From Segatella albensis DSM 11370 = JCM 12258 (GTDB lineage Bacteria > Bacteroidota > Bacteroidia > Bacteroidales > Bacteroidaceae), in NCBI RefSeq assembly GCF_000426565.1, contig NZ_AUFP01000001.1, positions 1 to 64,000 of the forward strand: a stretch of DNA of 64,000 nucleotides, read 5' to 3'. Positions 9,301-16,539 of this stretch are shown here, piece by piece (the first letter of the stretch is position 1; each line of letters starts with the position of its first letter). The notes beneath the pieces were generated by a model. It was not told where the DNA came from. It did no database searches and saw only the letters and a list, made by a program, of their open reading frames with translations. The position numbers were made by a program, and so were the translations under genes.

Positions 9301-9867
9301 AAACCCAGCCCGTCGGATGATATCCTCCGTCAACTGATACACACCGGTAGACGGCACACGGATCTTGGCCCAGTTTCCTGTGGCAAGAACCGAAGACGGA
9401 GCATAACGCTGCTGCAAAGACGAAGCACGGGTAACAGAATACAACTTGCTGACAGAACGAGACTTCGCCTTAGCCTCTACACGAAGCATGAAACTAACAA
9501 GGATCTGATATCTGTTATTACGAAACACATAAGGACAAAAACTAACAACAAGTGAACCTTGTTGTCGATTCGTTGCCAACTGAGGTACAACAGATGGCAA
9601 CTCGGGCAAAGGAGCACCCGATATATGGTTATAAGCGGCAACATCCGAGGCTTCCATCTCTATGAATTCCGGATAGGCCAAACTCACCGTATAAATAGAA
9701 TCCCTCCAATCACCGGCAAGTGGGATGGAATAGGTAAACTGAGGCAGAATGGAGTCGGCTCTAACCTGACTTGCTGTCAAGTTAAAGAATACCTTCCTCT
9801 CCGCATGAGCAGAGACACTAAGAAGCAGAAGGAATGTTACACAACTCCAAAGTAGCCTCCTCACCAT
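6310..9867 (-). CDS. porU: Type IX secretion system sortase PorU
   Basis: A 1185-residue C25 (gingipain-like) peptidase that trims the C-terminal sorting domain of type IX cargo and attaches cargo to anionic lipopolysaccharide at the cell surface. There is an N-terminal signal peptide. The catalytic dyad is His688 in AGHGS and Cys721 in TASCD; the spacing of 33 residues equals that of gingipains. YLLLLGDCVWD lies earlier in the caspase-like fold. The last ~90 residues form a beta-rich sorting-domain-like end (VFDLAGRLLW ... GTGVYLYRAKI ... KKLIVV). It starts 3 bases after the FAH gene and precedes porV. Confidence 0.95.
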   Translation of the reverse strand: MVRRLLWSCVTFLLLLSVSAHAERKVFFNLTASQVRADSILPQFTYSIPLAGDWRDSIYTVSLAYPEFIEMEASDVAAYNHISGAPLPELPSVVPQLATNRQQGSLVVSFCPYVFRNNRYQILVSFMLRVEAKAKSRSVSKLYSVTRASSLQQRYAPSSVLATGNWAKIRVPSTGVYQLTEDIIRRAGFTDINKVKIYGYGGALQPEKLDGGYLASHDDLKEVAQCVIGSKHLFYAQGPVSWSDYTTTIRTRNPYSNYGYYLITQSEEPSLKIDSVNFLQSFYPSPNDYHHLYEVDGYSWYHGGRNLFDPEEITSGRNKQIVFANPQGANSGKLYVKITASSENTSSVWVNGTCRGQLKIKLSSYDKANEASAIYDIDRLSTSDTILIKNESGGPIRLDYVSMSVDKPLPAPNLSSVRSTPEYVYNITNQNHHADAQANMVIIIPTSQKLLTQAQRLKAFHESHDSLSVNIVAADELYNEFSSGTPDVNAYRRYLKMLYDRAEGDEHKMPKYLLLLGDCVWDNRMLTSDCHQLNADDYLLCYESENSYNEVICYVDDSWIGLLDDGEGKSPTTELLDVAVGRIPTVNASDAKAVVDKIINYGNNKNAGNWQNEIMFMGDDGNENLHMADENATADMISSFYPGYVTKKVMWDAYTRETSSTGNTYPEVTRILKQQQAGGALVMDYAGHGSEIQLSHETILRISDFSEFKNKNLPLWITASCDIMPFDGTSETIGEKCLLNKDGGSVAFYGTTRTVYANLNKYMNRAFLYYVLSHDSNGKPMTIGEAHRLAQNTLAQGGPFGGDRSENRLQYSLLGDPALALNLPSRTIKIDSVNGIDVDAIDSLLMLKAGTIAKVSGHIENDDNFDGIVTMTVRDSKELVTCKLNDATEASERFTYYDRTKTLYQGTDSIKSGRFEFTFAVPKDINYSKDPGLINVYAVNADHSMSAHGYYEKFNFGEGEQIDNDSVGPSIYCYLNSRSFVNGGDVNPTPYFVAELSDRQGINAAGNGIGHDLILIIDGDMSKTYVLNDHFTYDFGSYTSGKTFFSIPQLAPGRHTLQFRAWDVQNNSSISTLDFNVVNGLQPTLFDVSTTNNPVKTSTTFIINHDRTGSNMEVTLEVFDLAGRLLWKHHESGVPTTTAYTVDWDLTTDGGRRLGTGVYLYRAKIASDGSNEVSKAKKLIVVSNN

Positions 9868-9870
9868 ATT

Positions 9871-10488
9871 TTATTTACATTCAAAGTCAAGAACCTTTTG
9901 GTCACCCAGATAGCCTTCAAGATGGTCATCGATCTGTACCGGTCCACACCCCGTCGGGCATCCCGTATAGAGTAAGTCACCCGTTTTCAACGTAAAGAAA
10001 CGACTGATATATTCAATGATCTCATCTATCTTAAAAAGCATATCAGCAGTACATCCAGTCTGCACGGTCTTTCCATTGATGTCCAGATGGAAGTTAAGAG
10101 CCTGTACATCGCGTATCTTTTCCACCTCTATCCAGTCACCTATCGCCGCAGAATTATCAAATCCCTTAGCAACCTCCCATGGACGACCAGCAGCTTTAAA
10201 CTTAGCCTGCATCTCCCGGGCCGTAAAATCAATTCCTACAGTGACAGCGTCATAATAACGCGAAGCAAAGCGTGCAGGTACCGACTTACCAAGTTTGTTG
10301 ATTCGCACCACCACCTCAGTCTCATACTCGATGCGTCCCATATCATCAGGGATAAAGAACGGATGATGATCTTTGAGCAGTGCCGTTTCTGGTTTCATGA
10401 AAATTACCGGTTCTTCTGGTTTTAATAACGAACCATGGAGCGCTTTATTGTGCTCCAGATAGTTCAATCCAATAGCAAAGATTTTCAT
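9871..10488 (-). CDS. Fumarylacetoacetate hydrolase (FAH) family protein
   Basis: A 205-residue single-domain FAH-family enzyme, which usually hydrolyses or decarboxylates small beta-diketo or oxo acids, such as acylpyruvates, with a divalent metal. Motifs are GLNYLEHN at the N-terminus, the metal ligand region IEYETEVVV, GIDFTAREMQ, and GDLLYTGCPTGCGPV. Its ATG lies 4 bases past the T-run of the tsf terminator, so it depends on read-through or a promoter I could not identify. It is the first gene of the porU-porV-ispF series. The physiological substrate is unknown. Confidence 0.88.
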   Translation of the reverse strand: MKIFAIGLNYLEHNKALHGSLLKPEEPVIFMKPETALLKDHHPFFIPDDMGRIEYETEVVVRINKLGKSVPARFASRYYDAVTVGIDFTAREMQAKFKAAGRPWEVAKGFDNSAAIGDWIEVEKIRDVQALNFHLDINGKTVQTGCTADMLFKIDEIIEYISRFFTLKTGDLLYTGCPTGCGPVQIDDHLEGYLGDQKVLDFECK

Positions 10489-10491
10489 ATT

Positions 10492-10531
10492 AAAAAAATG
10501 AGCGTCTGCTCTTCTTGCGAAAAACAGACGC
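10492..10531 (-). terminator. Intrinsic terminator after tsf
   Basis: Minus-strand stem GCGTCTG / CAGACGC (10525-10531 with 10502-10508), extended inward by a T-rich arm pairing with GAAGA, and followed by seven T (10498-10492). It ends the ribosomal operon just before the FAH start codon. Confidence 0.8.
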
Positions 10532-10560
10532 CCCCTATTTGGTTTTTACTAATTCTGGAA

Positions 10561-11559
10561 TTAGTCAGCAGAGAGGCTGAAACGCTTGTAAGCAACAACC
10601 TTCAAATCCTTACTCTGCTCCTGAAGCCACTGAGCAACAGTCTTCTTGTCGCCGTCGCCAAACTGGAACTCCTGATCAACAAGGCAGTTCTCCTTGAAGA
10701 ACTTAGCCATACGACCCTTAGCGATATTCTGGATCATCTGCTCAGGAAGATTTGCAGCCTTCTCAGCAGCAACAGTCTTTCTGATCTCGCGAGCCTGCTC
10801 AGCCTGCTCAGCAGTAATCCAACCCTTCTTCATGTTAGACTCGATATGATCCTCAGAGTCTACGTGAGCTGGGTTGATACCAGCCTTACGGATAGCAGCA
10901 ACAACAGCCTTCTCAACCTGCTCTTCCTTAGTCTTCTCGATAGCAACACGAAGTTCCTCATCCTTTACAGACTGAGCAACAGAAGCCTCATCAAGAGCAA
11001 CTGGTTTCATAGCAGCAACCTGCATAGCAACCTTATGAGCAGCCTCCTCGTTGTTCTCGTTCAAAAGAACCATAGTAGCGAGAGTGTGCTTACCCATGTG
11101 ATCGTATACAGATACGTTCTCACCCTCCAAGAAGTTGTAGCCATCAAGCTCCATCTTCTCACCGGTAACACCAGAGCGATGCTTTACAGCAGTCTCAGCG
11201 TCATCGCCGTTAGCGAGCTTAAGAGCCTTAACCTCGTCAAGGTTCTGGCACTTGTTAGCGATAGCAGCGTCAAGGATTTCCTGAACCATTGCGATGAAGT
11301 CTTTACCAGCAGCAACGAAGTCAGTCTCACACTTAACAGCAACCATTGCTGCGAAATTGTCTACCTTCTTTACGAGGACACAACCATTAGAAGTCTCACG
11401 GTCAGAACGCTTTGCAGCGATAGCAAGACCACGCTCACGAACGAGCTCGATTGCCTTATTAATATCACCATCAGCCTCAGTCAGCGCCTTCTTACAGTCA
11501 GCAAGACCAGCACCTGTCATCTTACGAAGCTTCTGGATATCAGCTATAGATACAGCCAT
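10561..11559 (-). CDS. tsf: Elongation factor Ts
   Basis: EF-Ts exchanges nucleotide on EF-Tu. Its 332 residues include the N-terminal UBA-like domain with KLRKMTGAGLADCKKAL and DINKAIELVRERG, the TDFVA motif (CETDFVAAGKDF) and the dimerisation domain. It follows rpsB by 33 bases, the classic rpsB-tsf pair, and ends the rplM-rpsI-rpsB-tsf operon. Codon use is strongly biased as in highly expressed genes. Confidence 0.98.
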   Translation of the reverse strand: MAVSIADIQKLRKMTGAGLADCKKALTEADGDINKAIELVRERGLAIAAKRSDRETSNGCVLVKKVDNFAAMVAVKCETDFVAAGKDFIAMVQEILDAAIANKCQNLDEVKALKLANGDDAETAVKHRSGVTGEKMELDGYNFLEGENVSVYDHMGKHTLATMVLLNENNEEAAHKVAMQVAAMKPVALDEASVAQSVKDEELRVAIEKTKEEQVEKAVVAAIRKAGINPAHVDSEDHIESNMKKGWITAEQAEQAREIRKTVAAEKAANLPEQMIQNIAKGRMAKFFKENCLVDQEFQFGDGDKKTVAQWLQEQSKDLKVVAYKRFSLSAD

Positions 11560-11592
11560 AATATAGTTTCCTTATTTTTTATTAATTAAAAA

Positions 11593-12387
11593 TTACTCAG
11601 CAGTAGCCTCTGCCTGTGCAGCCTTGCGAGCACGCTTAGGTTTTGCGTCAGCAGCAACTTCCTTCTGCTCAGCAGCAGCCTTCTCATCAGCCTTCTCAGC
11701 CTTACGCTCCTCGAGACCCTCAGCGATTGCACCGCAAACAGCAGAAAGGATAACCTCGATAGAATCCTTAGCGTCATCGTTAGCAGGGATGATGTAATCT
11801 ACGTTCTTAGGATCAGAGTTTGTATCTACAATAGCAAATACAGGGATACCAAGACGATTAGCCTCCTTAACAGCGATGTGCTCCTTCATTACGTCGATAA
11901 CGAAGAGTGCGCTTGGAAGACGAGTAAGGTCAGCGATAGAACCAAGGTTCTTCTCCAACTTAGCACGCTGACGGCTGATCTGAAGCAGCTCGCGCTTAGA
12001 AAGGTTAGAGAATGTACCGTCATTCATCAGCTTATCGATGTTTGCCATTTTCTTAACAGCCTTACGAATAGTAGGGAAGTTAGTGAGCATACCACCTGGC
12101 CAGCGCTCAATAACATAAGGCATATTAACAGAAGCAGCCTTTTCAGCTACAACGTCCTTAGCCTGTTTTTTAGTAGCGACAAACAATACCTTTTTGCCTG
12201 ACTTTGCGATACCCTTAAGAGCCTCAGCAGCCTCGTCAATCTTAGCTACAGTCTTGTTAAGGTCGATAATATGAATACCATTACGCTCCATGAAGATGTA
12301 AGGAGCCATTGCTGGATTCCATTTACGCTTGAGGTGACCGAAGTGGCAACCTGCCTGCAATAATTGGTCAAAATTTGTTCTTGACAT
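11593..12387 (-). CDS. rpsB: 30S ribosomal protein S2
   Basis: S2 binds the back of the 30S head-body junction. The 264 residues begin SRTNFDQLLQAGCHFGHLKRKWNP and contain GIHIIDLNKT, VATKKQAKD, RWPGGMLTNF and the conserved VDTNSDP region. A charged Ala/Lys/Glu-rich tail of about 40 residues follows, as in other Bacteroidetes S2 proteins. It lies between rpsI (114-base gap) and tsf. Confidence 0.98.
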   Translation of the reverse strand: MSRTNFDQLLQAGCHFGHLKRKWNPAMAPYIFMERNGIHIIDLNKTVAKIDEAAEALKGIAKSGKKVLFVATKKQAKDVVAEKAASVNMPYVIERWPGGMLTNFPTIRKAVKKMANIDKLMNDGTFSNLSKRELLQISRQRAKLEKNLGSIADLTRLPSALFVIDVMKEHIAVKEANRLGIPVFAIVDTNSDPKNVDYIIPANDDAKDSIEVILSAVCGAIAEGLEERKAEKADEKAAAEQKEVAADAKPKRARKAAQAEATAE

Positions 12388-12501
12388 TTCTTTTTCTTTT
12401 TTAAATTGTTTACTTTCTTTTTAATTCTTGTTAGAATCAGCCCATAAGTAATCCCATCAGGAAGTCTTATAGGTTTAGATACTAAACTGGTAGTCCAGTG
12501 A

Positions 12502-12888
12502 TTAACGCTTACTGAACTGGAAGCGACGACGAGCCTTAGGCTGACCTGGTTTCTTACGCTCAACAGCACGGCTATCACGGGTCAGGAATCCTGCATCCTT
12601 AAGAGCCTTCTTGTCTTCAGCGTTGATCTTAACGAGTGCACGAGCGATAGCAAGGCGAAGAGCCTGGCTCTGACCTGTGAAACCACCACCGTCAAGGTTA
12701 GCCTTAATATCATACTTACCCTCAGCCTCGAGCAACTGTAATGGCTGCTTTACAACATAGCGAAGAATTGCTGATGGGAAGAATGTCTCGATATCTTTTT
12801 TATTAATTGTGATCTTGCCGGTACCCTCTGTCAGGTATACACGAGCTACAGCGCTCTTACGGCGACCAATTGCATTAATTACTTCCAT
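12502..12888 (-). CDS. rpsI: 30S ribosomal protein S9
   Basis: A 128-residue S9. It starts MEVINAIGRRKSAVARVYL and ends in KARRRFQFSKR, whose terminal Lys-Arg reaches the P-site tRNA. It follows rplM by 8 bases, the conserved L13-S9 pair. Confidence 0.98.
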   Translation of the reverse strand: MEVINAIGRRKSAVARVYLTEGTGKITINKKDIETFFPSAILRYVVKQPLQLLEAEGKYDIKANLDGGGFTGQSQALRLAIARALVKINAEDKKALKDAGFLTRDSRAVERKKPGQPKARRRFQFSKR

Positions 12889-12896
12889 TTCTAAAA

Positions 12897-13358
12897 TTAC
12901 TTATACTGGTTAATATCAATTGACTTTGGCTTCTGAGCTTCCTTATCGTGCTCTGCACCATCGAAAACATAAAGGTTGTTCATCAAAGAACGACCCAGAG
13001 GGCCCTTTGGCAACATACCCTTAACAGCGTGACGAATAATCTTGTCGATACCGTTCTTGCGAGTACGGAGCTCAGCAGGAGTATTGAAACGCTGACCACC
13101 TGGATAACCAGTATAACGTGTGTAAACCTTATCTGTTTCCTTTTTACCAGAGAAAACTACCTTAGCGGCATTGATAATGATTACGTTGTCTCCACAATCT
13201 ACGTTAGGTGTGAAGTTTGGTTTGTACTTTCCGCGGAGCAGCTTTGCAACTTTTGAGCAGAGGCGACCTACGATCTGATCGCTGGCGTCAACTACGACCC
13301 ACTCTTTCTTAGCTGTTTCCTTGTTTGCGGAAATAGTCTTGTAACTTAAAGTGTCCAT
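12897..13358 (-). CDS. rplM: 50S ribosomal protein L13
   Basis: A 153-residue L13, an early 50S assembly protein. Motifs are WVVDASDQIVGRLCSKVAKLLRG, YTGYPGG and VKGMLPKGPLGR. It is the first gene of the rplM-rpsI-rpsB-tsf operon and is preceded by a leader of about 210 bases with inverted repeats, which suggests control by L13 or another operon product. Confidence 0.98.
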   Translation of the reverse strand: MDTLSYKTISANKETAKKEWVVVDASDQIVGRLCSKVAKLLRGKYKPNFTPNVDCGDNVIIINAAKVVFSGKKETDKVYTRYTGYPGGQRFNTPAELRTRKNGIDKIIRHAVKGMLPKGPLGRSLMNNLYVFDGAEHDKEAQKPKSIDINQYK

Positions 13359-13567
13359 TTTAAAATTTAATTTTACTACTAAAAAACTAATTGATTACTT
13401 TCTGTCGAATCTTACAGAGACCTCGCGGCGCCTCCAGTCTAAAAGAGACCATCCACAGCATTACTCTCTGTAGCTTCACCGATTCACTAACCGCACTTCT
13501 CGGCCAGAAGAAGTACTATTAACACGGCTCTGCGCGAAGGCTTCTAAGCGTAGACCTTCACAATTCG
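13359..13567 (-). promoter_or_regulatory. Structured 5' leader of the rplM operon
   Basis: About 210 non-coding bases separate the promoter from the rplM ATG. The leader holds an 8-bp inverted repeat (TACAGAGA at 13472-13465 with TCTCTGTA at 13420-13413 on the minus strand) enclosing GC-rich sequence, a hairpin ACTTCT/AGAAGT further upstream, and a GAAGG/CCTTC pairing near the 5' end. This fits an autoregulatory ribosomal leader, but I cannot match it to a known class. Confidence 0.5.
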
Positions 13568-13572
13568 GTGTG

Positions 13573-13580
13573 CAAAGGTA
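13573..13580 (-). promoter_or_regulatory. -7 element of the rplM operon promoter
   Basis: Minus strand TACCTTTG matches TAnnTTTG. The -33 region is T-rich (TTTT) but not a clear TTTG. The predicted start is near 13567. Confidence 0.5.
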
Positions 13581-13732
13581 CATATTTTATTTAAAACGAG
13601 CATCAACACTTGTCTTGCAAGTATGTCATTTTATAAATTATTAACTATATTATAGATTATTAACGTACTCTGGTTTTTATTTACAATAATATATAAGTCA
13701 TATAGGAGTAGAGATTATCAGAAGAACTCTTC

Positions 13733-14112
13733 ACAATCTTTAAACTTTATCACGGAACTGTTAAAAGAGAAATTTTCCGCTTTTTACTTCATCTAGAACG
13801 CTTGGCTGCATTTTCACTCTCTAAAAACATAAGAAACGTTCTCCAAAAGGTTGCATTTTTGAACGAAGTTAACTTCATCAGCTTACGCAGTTAACTTTGT
13901 AAGCCAATGTGAATAGGTATATAGCCTTATGCAGTTAACTAGAAAAGCCTACAATTCCGGTGCTTTTCGAGAACAAAAACAAGCAATAAAATTCCAATCC
14001 GCTGATAATCAAGTAATTATATTTTACTCATATTTTTAATATTCGTAACCAACCCCATCTTTAATTCTGAATTCACGAATTATGAGCGTCTTTTATCGGT
14101 TGGGAATTAAGG
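13733..14112. repeat. Copy 1 of a 380-bp dispersed intergenic repeat
   Basis: This block matches 50651-51030 in the same orientation and with the same length. Shared patches include ACAATCTTTAAACTTTATC at the left end, TTGAACGAAGTTAACTTCATC, TAGCCTTATGCAGTTAA, CTTTAATTCTGAAT and GGGAATTAAG at the right end. It is non-coding and holds several GTTAAC-centred palindromes. The palindrome at 13882-13903 is imperfect here and perfect in the other copy. Confidence 0.75.
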
Positions 14113-14621
14113 AATATAAACCTATCTTAACTATTCACGAACTCAACTTACGCAATGATTCCTTTCTACTTCCTGAGCCAATAATTAATAATGTATGGCG
14201 ATTGGTCAAGATATATATGCAAGAGGTATTTTTAAGACAAAGATATCAAATAATGTATCTACAGGATTAAGTTTATTATAAAACATGATTTACTCTCAAA
14301 AAAGTAGTCTTATTTTGACATCGCCACAAGTCGCCACATCATCACTACAACTTCGCTACACTTTTTAAGGGTGTTTTTTTTGAGGTTGAATCGTTGATTA
14401 TCAGCGTCGATACATTCCGCTACAGGTTTAAGGTCATGTAAAGGGGGCTGAGATTCTTGAAAAATTGAGACAGAAGAAGTTTAAAGAGAAAATAGCTCTG
14501 AATATCGGTTGCTAAATGCCACTGAAATAAGAGGTCGAGAGAACGTGTTCGGATCCCGCTGGGAGGCAAGGGATCACCATAGAAAATTTCTCTCATCTAT
14601 TATCCTTTCATTCTATACTTT
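14113..14621. other. Gene-free stretch with degenerate motifs
   Basis: No convincing gene is seen. Around 14320-14370 a degenerate series of TCGCCACA/TCGCTACA units precedes a T-rich run (tttttaagggtgtttttttt). A short open end at about 14452-14517 (plus strand, ending KEKIALNIGC then stop) looks like the tail of a lost gene. At 14553-14576 a 6-bp stem GATCCC/GGGATC sits inside GAGAGAA/TTCTCTC arms. Confidence 0.4.
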
Positions 14622-15824
14622 CTATTCGTTTACTTTTTCCCACTCATCAATCTTAAAGCAATAACTTTCCCGGGTCTTGCTCTCGAAGAACTGGTTCTGA
14701 TATGAATAGGAGTTTTCGTAGACTGCTTCTGTCTGCCAGCTTCCCTGAGTGAACTTGAAGTACACTGGCAACTGTACATCCACATCAATCACGCGAAGCG
14801 TATCACTAACCTGCTTCATCTTGACACCCTTAGGATTCCAGTTCTTAAGGCAGGTCTGATTGCCGGTAATATATACCTCTCCTGACCCCTTGGGAACAAT
14901 GAGTTCTAGATGCTTATGATAAGTCTCCTTGGTCTGACTCTGACCGGCAGACAAGGAATCCCTGTAAGCATAATAGCGAGAGAGTGCATCCCTCAGAGCC
15001 GGTACAAAACTGCTCATATGGTCATAGTCAAGATATGACCTGCGGGTATAGACCGTACTCTTCGGGATACCACCTTTTGCAACAAACTCATCAATGATCT
15101 CCCTAGCAGGCTTCCAGTCACTCCATCCCTGGATCCGCTCTTCTCCTGCGTCACTGATAAAGAGAAACTTAGGCGCCTTTTTCTGGTTGAAGTCATAACC
15201 TATGAATTCCTTAGCCAGATACTGATTACCGTAGGCAAAGTTTGGAGAGATGGCTATAATGTGATCAAAGATATTTCGAGTCACCAAATTATGGAGCAGA
15301 AAAGATGCGCCAAGAGAATGACCGATGGCAAGATTATGACCGTTGGTATGATAGTGGCTGTTGATATAGGGGAAGAGCTCTTCTGATACGAATCGTCCAA
15401 GGGCATCAGCATAACCGCCATGACCATGATAACGTGCCTTCGTGGCCTCATCATCAGGGAGAAAGTCATCCTGTCTAGAATATATTGAGGAAGAAGGACT
15501 GTGCACTGCCACGATTATGGACTTATCGCCATATTTCAAGTTGACAAAGGCTGGCATCGCGTACGCCATCATAGGATACTCGCGTGTCTGACCATCAAAT
15601 ACATAGATCACGTTGAAGTCCTGTGTTTCCTCTAACAGATCATATCCTGTAGGTAAGATTACGTCAATCTTTCGATCGAAAGGAAAGTACCTAGAGGGAA
15701 GAAGGAAAGTCTCAATCTTGGAACTTAGATAGAGCTCTGACGCCGTCTGTGCATGGATGATACCAGGGGACGGCAGACAGAAAAAAAAGGAAAATACGGC
15801 TATTGTTTTCTTAAAGTTTCTCAT
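14622..15824 (-). CDS. Secreted alpha/beta-hydrolase esterase with C-terminal beta-sandwich
   Basis: A 400-residue protein of the putative esterase (esterase D / enterochelin esterase-like) family. The start is set at MRNFKKTIAVFSFFF, which gives a clean signal peptide ending GIIHAQ; the open frame reaches 21 residues further without support. The nucleophile is Ser170 in GHSLG, with candidate acid D225 (SDAGEE) and His269 (YDHMSSF). From about residue 305 a separate beta-sandwich (GSGEVYITGNQTCLKNWNP ... VYFKFTQGSW) resembles a CBM20/starch-binding-like module. It probably de-esterifies an extracellular or periplasmic glycan or siderophore; the substrate is not known. Confidence 0.8.
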   Translation of the reverse strand: MRNFKKTIAVFSFFFCLPSPGIIHAQTASELYLSSKIETFLLPSRYFPFDRKIDVILPTGYDLLEETQDFNVIYVFDGQTREYPMMAYAMPAFVNLKYGDKSIIVAVHSPSSSIYSRQDDFLPDDEATKARYHGHGGYADALGRFVSEELFPYINSHYHTNGHNLAIGHSLGASFLLHNLVTRNIFDHIIAISPNFAYGNQYLAKEFIGYDFNQKKAPKFLFISDAGEERIQGWSDWKPAREIIDEFVAKGGIPKSTVYTRRSYLDYDHMSSFVPALRDALSRYYAYRDSLSAGQSQTKETYHKHLELIVPKGSGEVYITGNQTCLKNWNPKGVKMKQVSDTLRVIDVDVQLPVYFKFTQGSWQTEAVYENSYSYQNQFFESKTRESYCFKIDEWEKVNE

Positions 15825-15852
15825 ATTATGAAGTATTTTTTCAATGATAGTA

Positions 15853-15884
15853 CAAAAGTACATATATTTTAGTACAGTTGCAAA
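15853..15884 (-). promoter_or_regulatory. Promoter of the esterase gene
   Basis: Minus strand TTTG (15884-15881), 20-base spacer, TACTTTTG (15860-15853). The start codon at 15824 lies about 22 bases downstream of the expected transcription start. Confidence 0.6.
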
Positions 15885-15986
15885 CATCCGTAAAATAATT
15901 TTAGATTTTAAATCTCAATTTTACACATATATAGATAATATTCTACCCTATTTTTCATTCATCATGATGCCATATTCTTGACATAG

Positions 15987-16059
15987 AGCAAGAAAAAGCG
16001 GAATTTTACACTAAAAACAAGATTTTTCTTGCTGTGTTCGTACACAATGCGTACCCTTG
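15987..16059 (+). promoter_or_regulatory. Promoter with overlapping 11-bp inverted repeat
   Basis: AGCAAGAAAAA (15987-15997) is exactly inverted as TTTTTCTTGCT (16023-16033). The right arm contains CTTG (16028-16031), three of four -33 matches, followed after 20 bases by TACCCTTG (16052-16059), seven of eight to TAnnTTTG. The inverted repeat could therefore be an operator over the promoter of the 29-residue peptide gene. Confidence 0.4.
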
Positions 16060-16137
16060 CAGCAGTTAAAGGATAATTCAAGGATAAAAAGATTGTTTAA
16101 TGAGCCTGAGGCTCTAAATTAGGAAAGGAAACAAATT

Positions 16138-16227
16138 ATGATGACATTAATGTTTGTATTAGCAGTTGTTGTAGCAGTAAGTGCAAACGTAGTAAACGTT
16201 AACAACAAAATGTCGATGGGCAAGTAA
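16138..16227 (+). CDS. 29-residue hydrophobic small protein
   Basis: A short frame starting MMTLMFVLAVVVAVSA and ending NNKMSMGK. Residues 3-20 form one likely membrane segment, with a short polar positively charged tail. A strong purine-rich ribosome site (AGGAAAGGA) lies 8 bases before the ATG, and a GAGCC/GGCTC hairpin (16102-16114) lies just before that. It has its own promoter (16028-16059) and terminator (16276-16306), so it is a stand-alone unit. Function is unknown; a type I toxin-like peptide, a membrane regulator or a small-RNA gene with an incidental frame are all possible. Confidence 0.5.
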   Translation: MMTLMFVLAVVVAVSANVVNVNNKMSMGK

Positions 16228-16253
16228 GCCCTTTACTTCGAGTATTAAATAAT

Positions 16254-16400
16254 TTATCGATATAGTGTAATAGTGAAAGTGACATCTTTTGGAATGCCAC
16301 TTTTTTGTATCTCGATATACAATCTATCCATTGCCGTGGCATCACCCCATCGGAATAATTGTATCAATCGCTGCTCTCTATTTTCGCCTAGCCTATTCAT
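16254..16400 (-). pseudogene. Possible N-terminal remnant of an ECF sigma factor
   Basis: The frame starting MNRLGENREQRLIQLF continues with GDATAMDRLY, which resembles the sigma region 2 start of ECF factors (GDxxAMxxLY). Resemblance ends after about 30 residues, and the tail overlaps the plus-strand terminator at 16276-16306. A short decayed fragment is the most likely explanation; it may also be chance. The weak resemblance was judged by eye. Confidence 0.25.
16276..16306 (+). terminator. Terminator after the 29-residue peptide gene
   Basis: AAAGTGACAT (16276-16285) pairs with ATGCCACTTT (16294-16303), one mismatch in ten, followed by a run of six T overlapping the stem end (16301-16306). 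Confidence 0.6.
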
Positions 16401-16539
16401 TTTCACATTAAAAAGTGCTAAGACTTTCCTATTTCCCCATCTATTAACATCGTTTAACGTATATATAAGCAAGTATTTCCTTACATTTGCATTTCGTAGT
16501 TGTAAGTGATAACTAAATAGATTAATAAAAAAATAAAAG

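Noticed and set aside
10435..11589. 384-residue open frame on the plus strand
   Set aside because: It is antisense to tsf along its length and is an artefact of biased codon use; the protein is Leu/Ser-rich with no motif.
14082..14270. 62-residue plus-strand frame
   Set aside because: Its first part lies in the 380-bp repeat, and the frame is not kept in the other copy.
14545..14580. tRNA-like end (GTTCGGATCCCGC)
   Set aside because: The T-stem does not pair and there is no acceptor or anticodon arm.
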